In this document: positions 1 through 8,590 of the stretch, in pieces
How positions within the stretch are numbered: position 1 is the first letter of the stretch
Layout of the letters: each line of letters starts with the position of its first letter
Assembly: GCA_018714165.1 (NCBI GenBank)
Contig: DVNU01000018.1
Span: forward strand, 1 to 35,767
Origin: Candidatus Coproplasma excrementipullorum
GTDB taxonomy: Bacteria; Bacillota; Clostridia; Christensenellales; Borkfalkiaceae
Direction: 5' to 3'
Length of the DNA stretch: 35,767 nucleotides
Translations under genes and position numbers: made by a program
The notes under the pieces: model-generated
What the model was told of the DNA's origin: nothing
What the model saw: the letters and a program-made list of their open reading frames with translations, nothing else
The model's database searches: none

Positions 1-299
1 TACAGTTTAGCACAGAGGAGCTTTTTTGTATACCTACGTAGGCTTGAAGCTAAAGCTATTTCCACCTGCATAGCAGGTGGTTGACAAAGCGCTCGTTATT
101 TCAAAACGAGCGCTTTTCTGTATAAAACAAAGCAGGACGCGCACCTTACGGTGCGCGCCCTTCAGAGAGAATATGAAAAAAGTTAAGTGTGGGTAATGTC
201 TTTAAAAAGCTTTATCTCTTGCTTGATTGTTGTTTCATTATAATTAATCAATGTGTAGTTTGTATGAAAACGCAATGATAATTTGATTATTCTTTAAAA
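1..299. other. Left-edge intergenic region without a gene
   Basis: No credible ORF is seen. The stretch holds three compact hairpins: CCACCTGC/GCAGGTGG at 62-80 with a 3-base loop, a 12-bp stem at 86-116, and CGCGCACC/GGTGCGCG at 138-157. From about 160 to 299 the sequence is AT-rich with nothing recognisable. On the minus strand the 138-157 hairpin is followed by CCTGCTTTGTTTT, so it may end the transcript of the flavoprotein gene that stops at 300. The first hairpins may belong to a gene or element lying to the left of the window. Confidence 0.5.
86..119 (+). terminator. Terminator-like hairpin
   Basis: AAAGCGCTCGTT (86-97) pairs perfectly with AACGAGCGCTTT (105-116) around a 7-base loop, and TCTG follows. 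It would suit an upstream plus-strand gene outside the window. The U-run is short, so the call is tentative. Confidence 0.4.
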
Positions 300-1835
300 T
301 TATTTAAATCTTTCAAACAGAGCCTCGGCAGTACGGATTCCGTCCGCCGCGGACGAGGTTATACCGCCTGAATATCCGCTCCCTTCGCCGCACGGATACA
401 AATTTTGCAGTAAAACACTTTGAAGTAAGGAATTCCTTAAAATTCTTACAGGGGATGAAAAGCGCGTCTCCACACCTGTCATCACGGCATGGGGCGAGGC
501 AAAGCCCTTTAAACGCTTGTCCATATCGGGAATGGCGACCTTTAAGGCCTCCACCGCCACTTTTGGCAAGACGCCATTAAGCGGCGCATAGGTTACGCCT
601 GCGGCATAGGTGGGTTTGACTTCGCCAAAGGCACCCGAAAGCTTATCTTGTGAAAAATCGCCGAAGGTTATGGCGGGGGCCCGGTAATTGCCGCCGCCCT
701 CCTCAAAGGCCCTACGCTCGATATCGCGCTGAAAGCGCATACCTGCAAACAAGTCGTCCGAACCGAAATCGGAGCGCCTCATCTGAACCATCAGGGCCGA
801 ATTTGAATTTTCGCCGTCGCGGGCGTACAGGCTCATGCCGTTGACTACCACCCCTCCCTTCTCGCTTGCAGCTGGAATAACTACTCCGCCGGGGCACATA
901 CAGAAGGTAAATACCGTGCGCTCGTGGGCGTGGGAGACTAATTTATAGTCGGCAGTCGGAAGGGTGACATAGCTCTTGCCATACTGAGCAAAACTTATGT
1001 CGCGGGCGAGATGCTCAATCCTGACGCCGACAGCAAAGTCGCGCGCCTCCATCTGCACACCGTATTTATCCAGCATTTCAAAGGTGTCGCGCGCAGAATG
1101 ACCTATTGCAAAGACGGCCGCATCGCACGTGATAGCTTTTGAAGAGCCGCCGCGGGTATCAGTGACATTCAGACCGACGAGTTTATCGCCGCTTATTTCC
1201 AGCCCGTCCACCCTGGCATTGAACAGAAATTTGCCGCCGTTCGCCGTTATATGCGCACGGATGTTGCGCAGAACGTCGTACAGCTTATCACTGCCCACGT
1301 GCGGTTTGTTGAGATATAAAATCTCCTCCGGCGCACCGAACTGCGCGAAGTACTTCAGCACATCGCGGTTGAATCCGTCGTGCGTCTGAGTGTTCAACTT
1401 GCCGTCCGAAAATGTCCCCGCACCTCCTTCACCGAACTGTACATTGCTTTCGGAATCGAGAATGCGGGTTGAATAAAATTTTTCGCAGGTGGCGCGGCGC
1501 TCCTCAACAGGCTGTCCGCGCTCTATAATGAGCGGTCTGAAACCGTGGTCAATCAGCCTGAGCGCACACATCAGCCCTGCGGGGCCGCTGCCGACTATGG
1601 CAATGCGCGGATTTGTACGCACCCTTTCGAAGGAAGGCGCGCTTTCACTCTCTTCTTCCTTGGAAAAAGCTATGGAATAAACCCATACAATATTGCTCTT
1701 GTCGCGGGCATCGAGAGATTTTTTGAGAATTTTGAAGTATTTTACGGGCGCGCCAAGGTTGCGCGAGGCAATTTTTAAAAGTTCGCTCTCCGACCGGGCG
1801 ACGGGCAGTTTTACGTTGTCGAGCCGCTTTATCAT
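300..1835 (-). CDS. FAD-dependent oxidoreductase (COG2509 family)
   Basis: A cytoplasmic flavoprotein of unknown substrate, related to the 'NAD(FAD)-utilizing dehydrogenases' of COG2509. After an N-terminal domain of about 75 residues, a Rossmann FAD-binding motif GSGPAG sits at residues 82-87. FGEGGAGTFSDGKL follows, typical of this family, and CGEGSGYSGGI near the C-terminus should cover the flavin. The ORF track opens at 1886, but the better start is the ATG at 1835 (MIKRLDN, 511 aa). It overlaps the stop of the upstream gene as ATGA and has a GGAGGG ribosome binding site 4 bases away. The overlap indicates translational coupling with the second flavoprotein. The family is seen from sequence; the reaction cannot be told. 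Confidence 0.85.
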   Translation of the reverse strand: MIKRLDNVKLPVARSESELLKIASRNLGAPVKYFKILKKSLDARDKSNIVWVYSIAFSKEEESESAPSFERVRTNPRIAIVGSGPAGLMCALRLIDHGFRPLIIERGQPVEERRATCEKFYSTRILDSESNVQFGEGGAGTFSDGKLNTQTHDGFNRDVLKYFAQFGAPEEILYLNKPHVGSDKLYDVLRNIRAHITANGGKFLFNARVDGLEISGDKLVGLNVTDTRGGSSKAITCDAAVFAIGHSARDTFEMLDKYGVQMEARDFAVGVRIEHLARDISFAQYGKSYVTLPTADYKLVSHAHERTVFTFCMCPGGVVIPAASEKGGVVVNGMSLYARDGENSNSALMVQMRRSDFGSDDLFAGMRFQRDIERRAFEEGGGNYRAPAITFGDFSQDKLSGAFGEVKPTYAAGVTYAPLNGVLPKVAVEALKVAIPDMDKRLKGFASPHAVMTGVETRFSSPVRILRNSLLQSVLLQNLYPCGEGSGYSGGITSSAADGIRTAEALFERFK

Positions 1836-2995
1836 ATACCCTCCGCTATGCTTTGGGCGGCGCGTACTCCGCTGGCAAACGCCCACAGAAGGTTATAACC
1901 GCCGCAGTCGCCGTCGACATCGACATATTCGCCGACAAGATACAGCCCCTTTACAAGCTTGCTCTGCATATCCTCGCCGATATCGGCACAGTCTATACCG
2001 CCGTGCGTGACCTGGGCATAGTCAAACCCCAGCGTTCCCGTCACGGTCAGACTGAAATTTTTGACCATATACGCAATATTCTCCGCCAAGGCGCCCGGAC
2101 AGCGCTTTATTATAGCGCGGCCGATCTGGTTGTGCAGAGTGCCCGAAAGCAGTTCGGAGGCAGGATAGCCTAGGGAAATTTTTCTGGCTATGTCGCGCAT
2201 GATTTCTTCGCGGCTGAAATCGGGCAAAAAGGCGAGGCATAATGTAACGTCTTTGAGCCCTGAGACGAGCGAGGAAATTTTAAATATGGCGTTGCCCGAA
2301 AGGCCGTAATCGGTGAATATAACGTCGCCGCGCGCACTGCCGAGCACGTTTTTGCCGCAATAGGCCGTAACTATGCAGTCGGCACGTATGCCCTTGAGCG
2401 TTTTGATGTGCGCAGTATCCGTTTTGAGCTGGACAAGCGAAGGATTGAGTGCCGTCAGCTTATGTCCCAGACTCTGCGCCAGTAAATATGCGGTGCCGTC
2501 CGTGCCGAACTGCTTCTGGGCCTTGCCGCCGCAGGCCAGCACGACCTTTGCCGCGCCCAGCTCCCTGCCGTCGGACAGCTTGAGAACAAATCCCCTCCTC
2601 ACTTGAGAGACCCTCGCGGGATTGATGAATGTGACGCCGCCCGAAAGTTCGCGGATGAGGCTGTCGGTCAGGGACGATGCCTGCCTGCCCGAAGGGTACA
2701 TTCTGCCCTCCTCGTCTGCGGCAAACAGGCAGTTGAACAGTGATGAAGGCAGGTTGTAGTTGCCGCCAATGACCTTCTGCGCGAGCGCAGAGCCGCCGCC
2801 GTGATAATTTGCAGGCGACAAATTGACGTTTGAAACGTTGCCCTGACCGTTGCCTGTGGCGGCCAGCTTTTTACCCAGCCGCTCGCAGGCATCGATTACA
2901 ACTACCGATATATCTTTATTTTTGCGCTTTAGAGTCAGTGCGCAGGCTAAACCCGACGCGCCGCCGCCGACTATTGCCACGTCATATCTTTGCAT
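1832..2995 (-). CDS. HI0933/BaiN-like flavoprotein (aminoacetone oxidase family)
   Basis: A flavoprotein of the HI0933 (COG2081, TIGR00275) family, 387 aa, a normal length. The FAD dinucleotide-binding motif GGGASG lies at residues 10-15. The family signature GKKLAATGNGQGNVSN is at 41-56; most relatives have RCN where this one has QGN. The C-terminal VDGDCGGYNLLWAFASG matches the conserved GP(C)GGYNLQWAF block. Proteins of this family include BaiN, proposed to act in bile-acid dehydroxylation, but most members have no proven substrate, so no reaction is assigned. The gene has no Shine-Dalgarno sequence, and a promoter ends 8 bases before the ATG. Its stop overlaps the start of the COG2509 gene by four bases. 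Confidence 0.88.
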   Translation of the reverse strand: MQRYDVAIVGGGASGLACALTLKRKNKDISVVVIDACERLGKKLAATGNGQGNVSNVNLSPANYHGGGSALAQKVIGGNYNLPSSLFNCLFAADEEGRMYPSGRQASSLTDSLIRELSGGVTFINPARVSQVRRGFVLKLSDGRELGAAKVVLACGGKAQKQFGTDGTAYLLAQSLGHKLTALNPSLVQLKTDTAHIKTLKGIRADCIVTAYCGKNVLGSARGDVIFTDYGLSGNAIFKISSLVSGLKDVTLCLAFLPDFSREEIMRDIARKISLGYPASELLSGTLHNQIGRAIIKRCPGALAENIAYMVKNFSLTVTGTLGFDYAQVTHGGIDCADIGEDMQSKLVKGLYLVGEYVDVDGDCGGYNLLWAFASGVRAAQSIAEGI

Positions 2996-3003
2996 GGCTA
3001 TAT

Positions 3004-3031
3004 TTTATAATACGGCGGCGCAGTTTGTCAA
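3004..3031 (-). promoter_or_regulatory. Sigma-A-type promoter of the HI0933-family gene
   Basis: On the minus strand TTGACA (3031-3026) is followed after 16 bases by TATAAA (3009-3004). The expected transcription start is about 2997, only two bases before the ATG at 2995. The -35 box overlaps the stop codon of the ferritin-like gene. No Shine-Dalgarno sequence precedes the ATG, so the message should be nearly leaderless. Confidence 0.6.
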
Positions 3032-3537
3032 TCGCTTATCCTGTCGAGAAGGTCAGTGAAGGCTTTGAGGTGCAATTTTTCGTCCTCAAGTATGCGGGCG
3101 ATAATATCCTTTACCCTGTCGTTGCGCAATCTGTCGAGCATATGGGCATAACTCATTACGGCGTGGCGCTCGGCGAGAATGTCGTCCTCTATCATATTTT
3201 TAAGCGAGCGCGAATAGCTTACAAATTTTGCCGAATAGAAGTTGAATGCCGCGGGCGGGCAGGCAGTATAGATGGGCTGGGCGCCGAGCGCGCATATTGT
3301 TTTGCCGAGAAGTTTCAGATGAATCATCTCGGCCACTGATATGCTGTCGATAAGCTCGGCATATTCGCTGAGCCCCTTGCTGTCGAACATTACGGCGTGG
3401 TAGTTGTACTGTAAAATTGAATTGAGTTCACCCGTCGACGAGGCGTATGCGGGAGAAATTATACGGAGAGCTCTGCAGTCGGGACAGATGCCTTCGGTTG
3501 TGGGATAGGGTTTATCGGCTATGAGAGGTTTGGGCAT
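3028..3537 (-). CDS. Ferritin-like di-iron protein (bacterioferritin/rubrerythrin type)
   Basis: A 169-aa four-helix protein resembling bacterioferritin-type di-iron carboxylates. Likely metal ligands are E37 in helix A (GELNSILQYNYHA), E70 and H73 in helix B (AEMIH), E123 in helix C (ILAERHA), and E153 and H156 in helix D (EDEKLH). A single CPDC pair lies near the N-terminus; there is no complete rubredoxin domain. A role in iron or peroxide handling is an inference from the fold. The track start at 3582 is a TTG without a binding site. The ATG at 3537 (MPKPLIAD) has AAGGAG nine bases upstream and is preferred. It sits just before two flavoprotein genes, which could mean a shared redox-stress role, but the flavoproteins have their own promoter. 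Confidence 0.75.
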   Translation of the reverse strand: MPKPLIADKPYPTTEGICPDCRALRIISPAYASSTGELNSILQYNYHAVMFDSKGLSEYAELIDSISVAEMIHLKLLGKTICALGAQPIYTACPPAAFNFYSAKFVSYSRSLKNMIEDDILAERHAVMSYAHMLDRLRNDRVKDIIARILEDEKLHLKAFTDLLDRISD

Positions 3538-3649
3538 AAAAAAAGGCTCCTTGATACTTGACTTTACTATCAAAATATTCAAAGAGCACTTTATTTTGTG
3601 CGGGTCGGCTACTCCTTAAAGAGCGCCGCTACACGATTGCCATTATTTT

Positions 3650-3679
3650 GCGCGCGGCGGCAAATTTGCCGCCGCGCGC
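3650..3679. repeat. 30-bp perfect palindrome after uvrA
   Basis: GCGCGCGGCGGCAAA is followed directly by its exact reverse complement. It lies 10 bases past the uvrA stop and could form a very stable hairpin at the 3' end of the uvrBA message. No U-run follows on either strand (AAAATAATGG on the minus strand), so it is not a textbook intrinsic terminator. Confidence 0.6.
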
Positions 3680-3688
3680 AGACTTAAA

Positions 3689-6508
3689 TTAAACGTTTAA
3701 AATTTTCTTCAAGAACTGACCCGTGTAACTTGCGGGATTTTGCGCAACCTCTTCGGGTGAGCCCGTGGCGACTATCGTGCCGCCGCCGTCACCACCTTCG
3801 GGGCCGAGGTCTATGATATAATCGGCCGTCTTTATGACATCGAGGTTGTGCTCGATGACGAGCACGGTGTTGCCGCCTTCGCGCAGGCGTGCAAGAATTT
3901 TTACGAGCTTGTCGACGTCGTAACTGTGCAAACCTGTGGTGGGTTCATCGAGAATATAGAATGTCTTGCCCGTGGAGCGCTTTGACAACTCGGTGGCGAG
4001 CTTGACCCTCTGTGCCTCGCCGCCCGAAAGAGTGGTCGAGCTCTGGCCGAGCTTGATATATCCCAGGCCGACATCGCACAATGTCTGGATTTTATTGTGA
4101 ATCGCCGTTACGGGTTTGAAGAATTCGGCCGCCTCCTCGCAGGTCATATCGAGAACATCGGCGATTGATTTGCCCTTGTACTTTACCTCCAGCGTCTCGC
4201 GGTTGTAGCGCTTACCGCCGCACACCTCGCAGGGGACGAAGATGTCGGGTAAAAAGTGCATGGCAATCTGCAAAATGCCGTCGCCCTGGCAGTGCTCGCA
4301 CCTGCCGCCCGCGACATTGAAGGAGAACCTGCCCGACTTATACCCCCTCTCCTTGGCGTCGGGAGTGGCGGCGAACAGGTCGCGGATGGGCTGGAACACG
4401 CCCGTGTAAGTTGCGGGGTTGGAGCGGGGCGTTCTGCCTATGGGTTGCTGGTCTATGGCGATGACCTTGTCGAAATACTCCAGGCCCTCGAAGGAGTCGG
4501 CGTCGCCCAGTTTCTGGCGGGCGCCGTTCAGATTGTTTGCCAGGTAGGGATAGACAATTTCGTTGACAAACGACGACTTGCCGCTGCCCGAAACGCCCGT
4601 CACTGCGGTGATCAGCCCCGCGGGAACGGAGATATCTATATTCTTTAAGTTGTTCTGACGGCAACCGTGCACCTTGAGCCAGCGACCATCAGGCTTTTTT
4701 CTCACTGTCGGCACTTCTATTTTGCGCCTGCCTGCCAAAAAGTCGCCCGTGATGGACTTGGGCTCGTTCATGATATCCTCTTGTGTGCCGCAGGCCACGA
4801 CTTCGCCGCCGTGCACGCCCGCCATGGGGCCGATATCAACTATATAGTCGGCCGCCCTTATGGTGTCCTCATCGTGCTCCACGACAATGAGTGTATTGCC
4901 TATGTCGCGCAGGCCCTCAAGAGACTTTAAGAGCTTTTCGTTGTCGCGCTGGTGCAAACCTATAGAGGGCTCGTCGAGAATGTACAGCACGCCTGTGAGC
5001 GCACTGCCAATCTGAGTGGCCAGCCTTATGCGCTGGCTCTCTCCGCCCGAGAGGGTGGCCGCATTGCGCGAAAGCGTGAGATAGCCCAGACCGACATCCT
5101 CAAGGAAGTTTATGCGGTTGTCTATCTCCTTGATTATGCTGTCAGCAATCATATGCTCGGTCTTGTTGAAGAAGGAGAAGTCGGAAAACTTCTTTAAGTC
5201 ATCCACCGACATATCGCACACCTCGGCTATATTCTTGCCGCCGACAGTGACGGCCAGTGCCTCCTTTTTGAGCCTCTTGCCGTGACAGCAGGGACACTCG
5301 GCAGTGCGCATATAGCGCTCGATGTCCCACTTTACGCTCTCGGACTGGGTCTGGTTGTAGCGGCGCTGAAGGTTGGCTGCAAAGCCCTCCCAAGCCGACT
5401 TATAGCTGGTTGAGAATGTGCGCGAGGAGTAATCCATTGCAATCTTTTCGCCGCCGTTGCCCCACATAAGCATATCGTAAATACCTTCGGGCAAATCCTT
5501 TACAGGCACATCGAGGGAAAACCCGTAGGCCTTGGACAGCGAATTGAGATGCATCTGCGTTACGGTGGATGAGTCGAGGTTCCAGCCGCTTATTTTAATT
5601 GCGCCCTCGCGCAGAGTCTTGCTTTTATCGGGGCATATCAAATCGGGATCTATCGACTGAGTGAAGCCCAGGCCCGAACATTCGGGGCAGGCGCCCCAGG
5701 GCGTGTTGAAGGAGAATAAGCGGGGCTCTATCTCCTCTATTGAGATGCCGCAGTCGGGGCAGGCGTATTTGGAGGAATAGAGCTCCTCCTTGTCGTCACA
5801 GTCGATGACGACGAGACCGTCGGCGAGTTTAAGGGCGTTTTCAAGACTGTCCGTCAGTCTCTTCAAAATGCCGTCCTTGATTACCAGCCTGTCGACGACT
5901 ACAGAGATGTTGTGGCGGATATTCTTCTCCAGATGAATTTCTTCCTGCAAATCGTAGACTATGCCGTCTATTTTTACCCTGCCGTAACCGCTCTTTTTAT
6001 ACGAGGCCAGCTCCTTTACGTACTCGCCCTTTTTGCCGCGCACGACGGGTGCCTCCACCATAATCTTGCTGCCGGCAGGCATGAGCATTACCCTGTCGGC
6101 AATTTCGTCGACAGACTGACGGCGTATCTCCCGCCCGCACTTGGGGCAATGGGGAACGCCCACGCGCGCGAACAGCAGACGGAAATAATCGTAAATTTCC
6201 GTAACCGTGCCCACCGTTGAACGGGGGTTGCGCGAAGTCGTCTTCTGGTCAATGGAAATTGCGGGCGAAAGTCCGTCTATTGACTCTACGTCGGGTTTTT
6301 CCATCTGACCCAAAAACTGGCGGGCGTAGGAGGACAGACTTTCGATATACCTCCTCTGCCCCTCTGCAAATATTGTATCGAAGGCGAGCGTCGATTTGCC
6401 GCTGCCCGAAAGTCCCGTGAACACAGTTAAAGTGTTGCGGGGGATATGCACATCTATATTCTTTAAATTATTTTCCTTTGCGCCTTTTACAAAAATTTCT
6501 TCTTTCAT
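3689..6508 (-). CDS. uvrA: Excinuclease ABC subunit A
   Basis: UvrA is the damage-sensing ATPase of nucleotide excision repair. As a dimer it loads UvrB on distorted DNA. The 939-aa product has the full family length and two ABC modules. Walker A GLSGSGKST is near residue 32 and GVSGSGKSS near 639. Signatures LSGGESQR (about 488) and LSGGEAQR (about 826) are present. Zinc-finger pairs include CPKC, CPDC, CPCC and the C-terminal CEHC/CEVC. The signature order and cysteine pairs leave little doubt. It starts 27 bases after the uvrB stop and should be read from the uvrB promoter. No clear Shine-Dalgarno sequence precedes the ATG (AACACAGATATG). Confidence 0.98.
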   Translation of the reverse strand: MKEEIFVKGAKENNLKNIDVHIPRNTLTVFTGLSGSGKSTLAFDTIFAEGQRRYIESLSSYARQFLGQMEKPDVESIDGLSPAISIDQKTTSRNPRSTVGTVTEIYDYFRLLFARVGVPHCPKCGREIRRQSVDEIADRVMLMPAGSKIMVEAPVVRGKKGEYVKELASYKKSGYGRVKIDGIVYDLQEEIHLEKNIRHNISVVVDRLVIKDGILKRLTDSLENALKLADGLVVIDCDDKEELYSSKYACPDCGISIEEIEPRLFSFNTPWGACPECSGLGFTQSIDPDLICPDKSKTLREGAIKISGWNLDSSTVTQMHLNSLSKAYGFSLDVPVKDLPEGIYDMLMWGNGGEKIAMDYSSRTFSTSYKSAWEGFAANLQRRYNQTQSESVKWDIERYMRTAECPCCHGKRLKKEALAVTVGGKNIAEVCDMSVDDLKKFSDFSFFNKTEHMIADSIIKEIDNRINFLEDVGLGYLTLSRNAATLSGGESQRIRLATQIGSALTGVLYILDEPSIGLHQRDNEKLLKSLEGLRDIGNTLIVVEHDEDTIRAADYIVDIGPMAGVHGGEVVACGTQEDIMNEPKSITGDFLAGRRKIEVPTVRKKPDGRWLKVHGCRQNNLKNIDISVPAGLITAVTGVSGSGKSSFVNEIVYPYLANNLNGARQKLGDADSFEGLEYFDKVIAIDQQPIGRTPRSNPATYTGVFQPIRDLFAATPDAKERGYKSGRFSFNVAGGRCEHCQGDGILQIAMHFLPDIFVPCEVCGGKRYNRETLEVKYKGKSIADVLDMTCEEAAEFFKPVTAIHNKIQTLCDVGLGYIKLGQSSTTLSGGEAQRVKLATELSKRSTGKTFYILDEPTTGLHSYDVDKLVKILARLREGGNTVLVIEHNLDVIKTADYIIDLGPEGGDGGGTIVATGSPEEVAQNPASYTGQFLKKILNV

Positions 6509-6535
6509 ATCTGTGTTATTGACGTAAAAATATAT

Positions 6536-8521
6536 TTAATCCTTCTTTTTTACCGACCCCTTTCCGGCCGTCATCATTCTCTTCTTCAGTTGTGAAATAG
6601 CATCGCGAATCTCTATGGCGCGTTCGAAGTCTAGCTGGGAGGATGCCACCTTCATCAAAGCCTTTAATTTTTCTATCTCGGCGGGGATATCCTGAAGCTT
6701 TATGTCGTCGCCCGCCTTCTTTTTAGTAGTAATGCCGAGGTCAATTTTTATGTCCTTGATAATCGTTTTGGGCACTATGCCGTGCTCTTTGTTGTATGCG
6801 TCCTGAATGGCGCGGCGGCGGTTGGTCTCGTCTATCGCCCTCTTCATGCTGCCCGTCATCTCGTCGGCGTACATTATAACTCTGCCCTCGGCATTGCGCG
6901 CGGCGCGGCCTATGGTCTGGACGAGTGAAGTTTCGCTCCTCAAAAAGCCCTCTTTATCGGCATCCAGAATTGCGACGAGCTTGACTTCGGGCAGGTCTAG
7001 TCCCTCTCTTAAGAGGTTGATGCCGCAGAGAATGTCAAACTCGCCCGAACGCAGTCCGTTTATTATGTCGATGCGCTCCAGTGCGTCGATATCAGAGTGC
7101 ATATAGCGCACCTTGAGGCCGTGCTCCTTTAAATAGTCTGTGAGGCTTTCGGCCATTTTTTTAGTCATGGTGGTGACGAGCACGCGGCCCTGGGTGGCGA
7201 GAACCTTTTTGATTTCGCCTAAAAGATCGTCTATCTGGCCCTTTGTGGGGCGTATTTCGACCTGAGGATCCAAGAGGCCCGTGGGGCGGATGAGCTGTTC
7301 CACCACCTGCCCCGCCTCCCCCAGTTCGTAGGGTGCGGGCGTGGCTGAAACACAGATGAGCTGTGGCACGCGCGCGTCGAACTCTTCAAAAGTCAAAGGT
7401 CTGTTGTCATAGGCCGACTTTAAGCGGAAGCCGTAATTTACAAGATTGTCCTTGCGCGAGCGGTCGCCGTGATACATGGCGCGTATCTGCGGTATGGTCA
7501 TGTGGCTCTCGTCTATGAACACGAGAAAATTATTCTTGGGAAAGTAATCAAGAAGGGTGAACGATGGCTCGCCGGGGCTTCTGCCGTCGAAATAGCGCGA
7601 ATAATTTTCCACGCCCGAACAGTAGCCTATCTCCCTCATCATCTCAAGATCATAGGTGGTACGCTGTTCGAGGCGCTGGGCCTCAAGCAGTTTGCCTTCG
7701 TCGCGGAAGGCCTTTACCTCATCGTGCATATCGCGCTCTATCATTGAAAGGGCGCTTTGCATTTTGTCGCTGCCGACGGCATACTGGCTGGCGGGGAAGA
7801 TCAATACGTGTTTGAGCTCGGAAATTATTGTGCCGGTGAGCGCCTCCTCTTCACATATTCTGTCTATCTCATCGCCGAAAAACTCGACGCGTATTGCAAC
7901 TTCAGAATTGGACGCGGGAAAAATCTCTACTATATCGCCGCGCACGCGGAAGGACGAGCGCTGAAAATCGATATCTCTGCGCTGGTACTGAATCTCCACA
8001 AGGTTGCGCAGAAGCGCGTCGCGCTCCAGCTCCATTCCGGGGCGGAGTGAAATTGCAAGGCGGAAGTATTCTTCGGGCGCGCCCAAACCGTATATACAGG
8101 AGACAGAGGCGACTACTATTACATCGTCCCTTTCACCGAGCGAGCTCGTGGCAGAGTTGCGGAGCTTGTCTATCTCGTCGTTTAGGCTCATATCCTTTTC
8201 GATATACGTATCGGTTGAGGGAATGTAGCTTTCGGGCTGATAATAGTCGTAGTATGACACAAAGTATTCCACCCTGTTTTCAGGGAAGAACTCCTTGAAT
8301 TCGTTGCACAGCTGGGCGGCGAGCGTCTTGTTGTGGGCGATGACGAGCGTTGGGCGGTTGACGTTTGCAATAACGTTTGCCATAGTGAAGGTCTTGCCCG
8401 AACCCGTAACACCCACGAGCACCTGTGTGCGGATACCGTCCAGCACGCCCTCGGTGAGATGTGCTATGGCCTGCGGCTGGTCGCCCGTAGGTTTGAATTT
8501 TGAATGTAACTTGAATTGCAT
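6536..8521 (-). CDS. uvrB: Excinuclease ABC subunit B
   Basis: UvrB is the helicase-like core of excision repair that verifies damage and recruits UvrC. Walker A GVTGSGKT is at residues 37-44. The damage-probing beta-hairpin ([11 protein letters not shown]) is near residue 95. The DESH Walker B box, helicase motif VI (QTIGRAARN) and the C-terminal UvrC-binding UVR motif ([11 protein letters not shown]) all follow. The track begins at a TTG (8533). The ATG at 8521 ([15 protein letters not shown], 661 aa) agrees with the family and lies downstream of the predicted transcription start. The predicted leader is only about 18 bases, has no Shine-Dalgarno sequence, and is mostly taken up by a LexA-box-like element. 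uvrA follows in the same operon. Confidence 0.98.
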   Translation of the reverse strand: MQFKLHSKFKPTGDQPQAIAHLTEGVLDGIRTQVLVGVTGSGKTFTMANVIANVNRPTLVIAHNKTLAAQLCNEFKEFFPENRVEYFVSYYDYYQPESYIPSTDTYIEKDMSLNDEIDKLRNSATSSLGERDDVIVVASVSCIYGLGAPEEYFRLAISLRPGMELERDALLRNLVEIQYQRRDIDFQRSSFRVRGDIVEIFPASNSEVAIRVEFFGDEIDRICEEEALTGTIISELKHVLIFPASQYAVGSDKMQSALSMIERDMHDEVKAFRDEGKLLEAQRLEQRTTYDLEMMREIGYCSGVENYSRYFDGRSPGEPSFTLLDYFPKNNFLVFIDESHMTIPQIRAMYHGDRSRKDNLVNYGFRLKSAYDNRPLTFEEFDARVPQLICVSATPAPYELGEAGQVVEQLIRPTGLLDPQVEIRPTKGQIDDLLGEIKKVLATQGRVLVTTMTKKMAESLTDYLKEHGLKVRYMHSDIDALERIDIINGLRSGEFDILCGINLLREGLDLPEVKLVAILDADKEGFLRSETSLVQTIGRAARNAEGRVIMYADEMTGSMKRAIDETNRRRAIQDAYNKEHGIVPKTIIKDIKIDLGITTKKKAGDDIKLQDIPAEIEKLKALMKVASSQLDFERAIEIRDAISQLKKRMMTAGKGSVKKKD

Positions 8522-8527
8522 AATTTT

Positions 8528-8539
8528 AAACAAATGTTT
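8528..8539 (-). promoter_or_regulatory. Candidate LexA (SOS) operator of uvrBA
   Basis: Read on the plus strand this is AAACAAATGTTT. The core AACAAATGTT fits the Bacillus DinR/LexA core AAC-RNRY-GTT; the outer G and C of the full GAAC-N4-GTTC box are changed. It covers about +1 to +12 of the predicted uvrB transcript. uvrB is a classic LexA target in Bacillus. No lexA gene is in the window, so this rests on motif and position. Confidence 0.5.
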
Positions 8540-8545
8540 TTAAAC

Positions 8546-8575
8546 ATTATACACCGCGCGCGACAACTTTGTCAA
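8546..8575 (-). promoter_or_regulatory. uvrBA promoter
   Basis: Perfect hexamers on the minus strand: TTGACA (8575-8570), 18-base spacer, TATAAT (8551-8546). The spacer and the -35 box lie within a GC-rich hairpin, CCGCGCGC/GCGCGCGG (8554-8583), which may also act at the end of the upstream tcdA transcript. Confidence 0.75.
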
Positions 8576-8590
8576 GCGCGCGGGGTGCGT

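Noticed and set aside
60-120. End of an insertion sequence
   Set aside because: Hairpins alone are not evidence; no transposase, target duplication or second copy is in the window.
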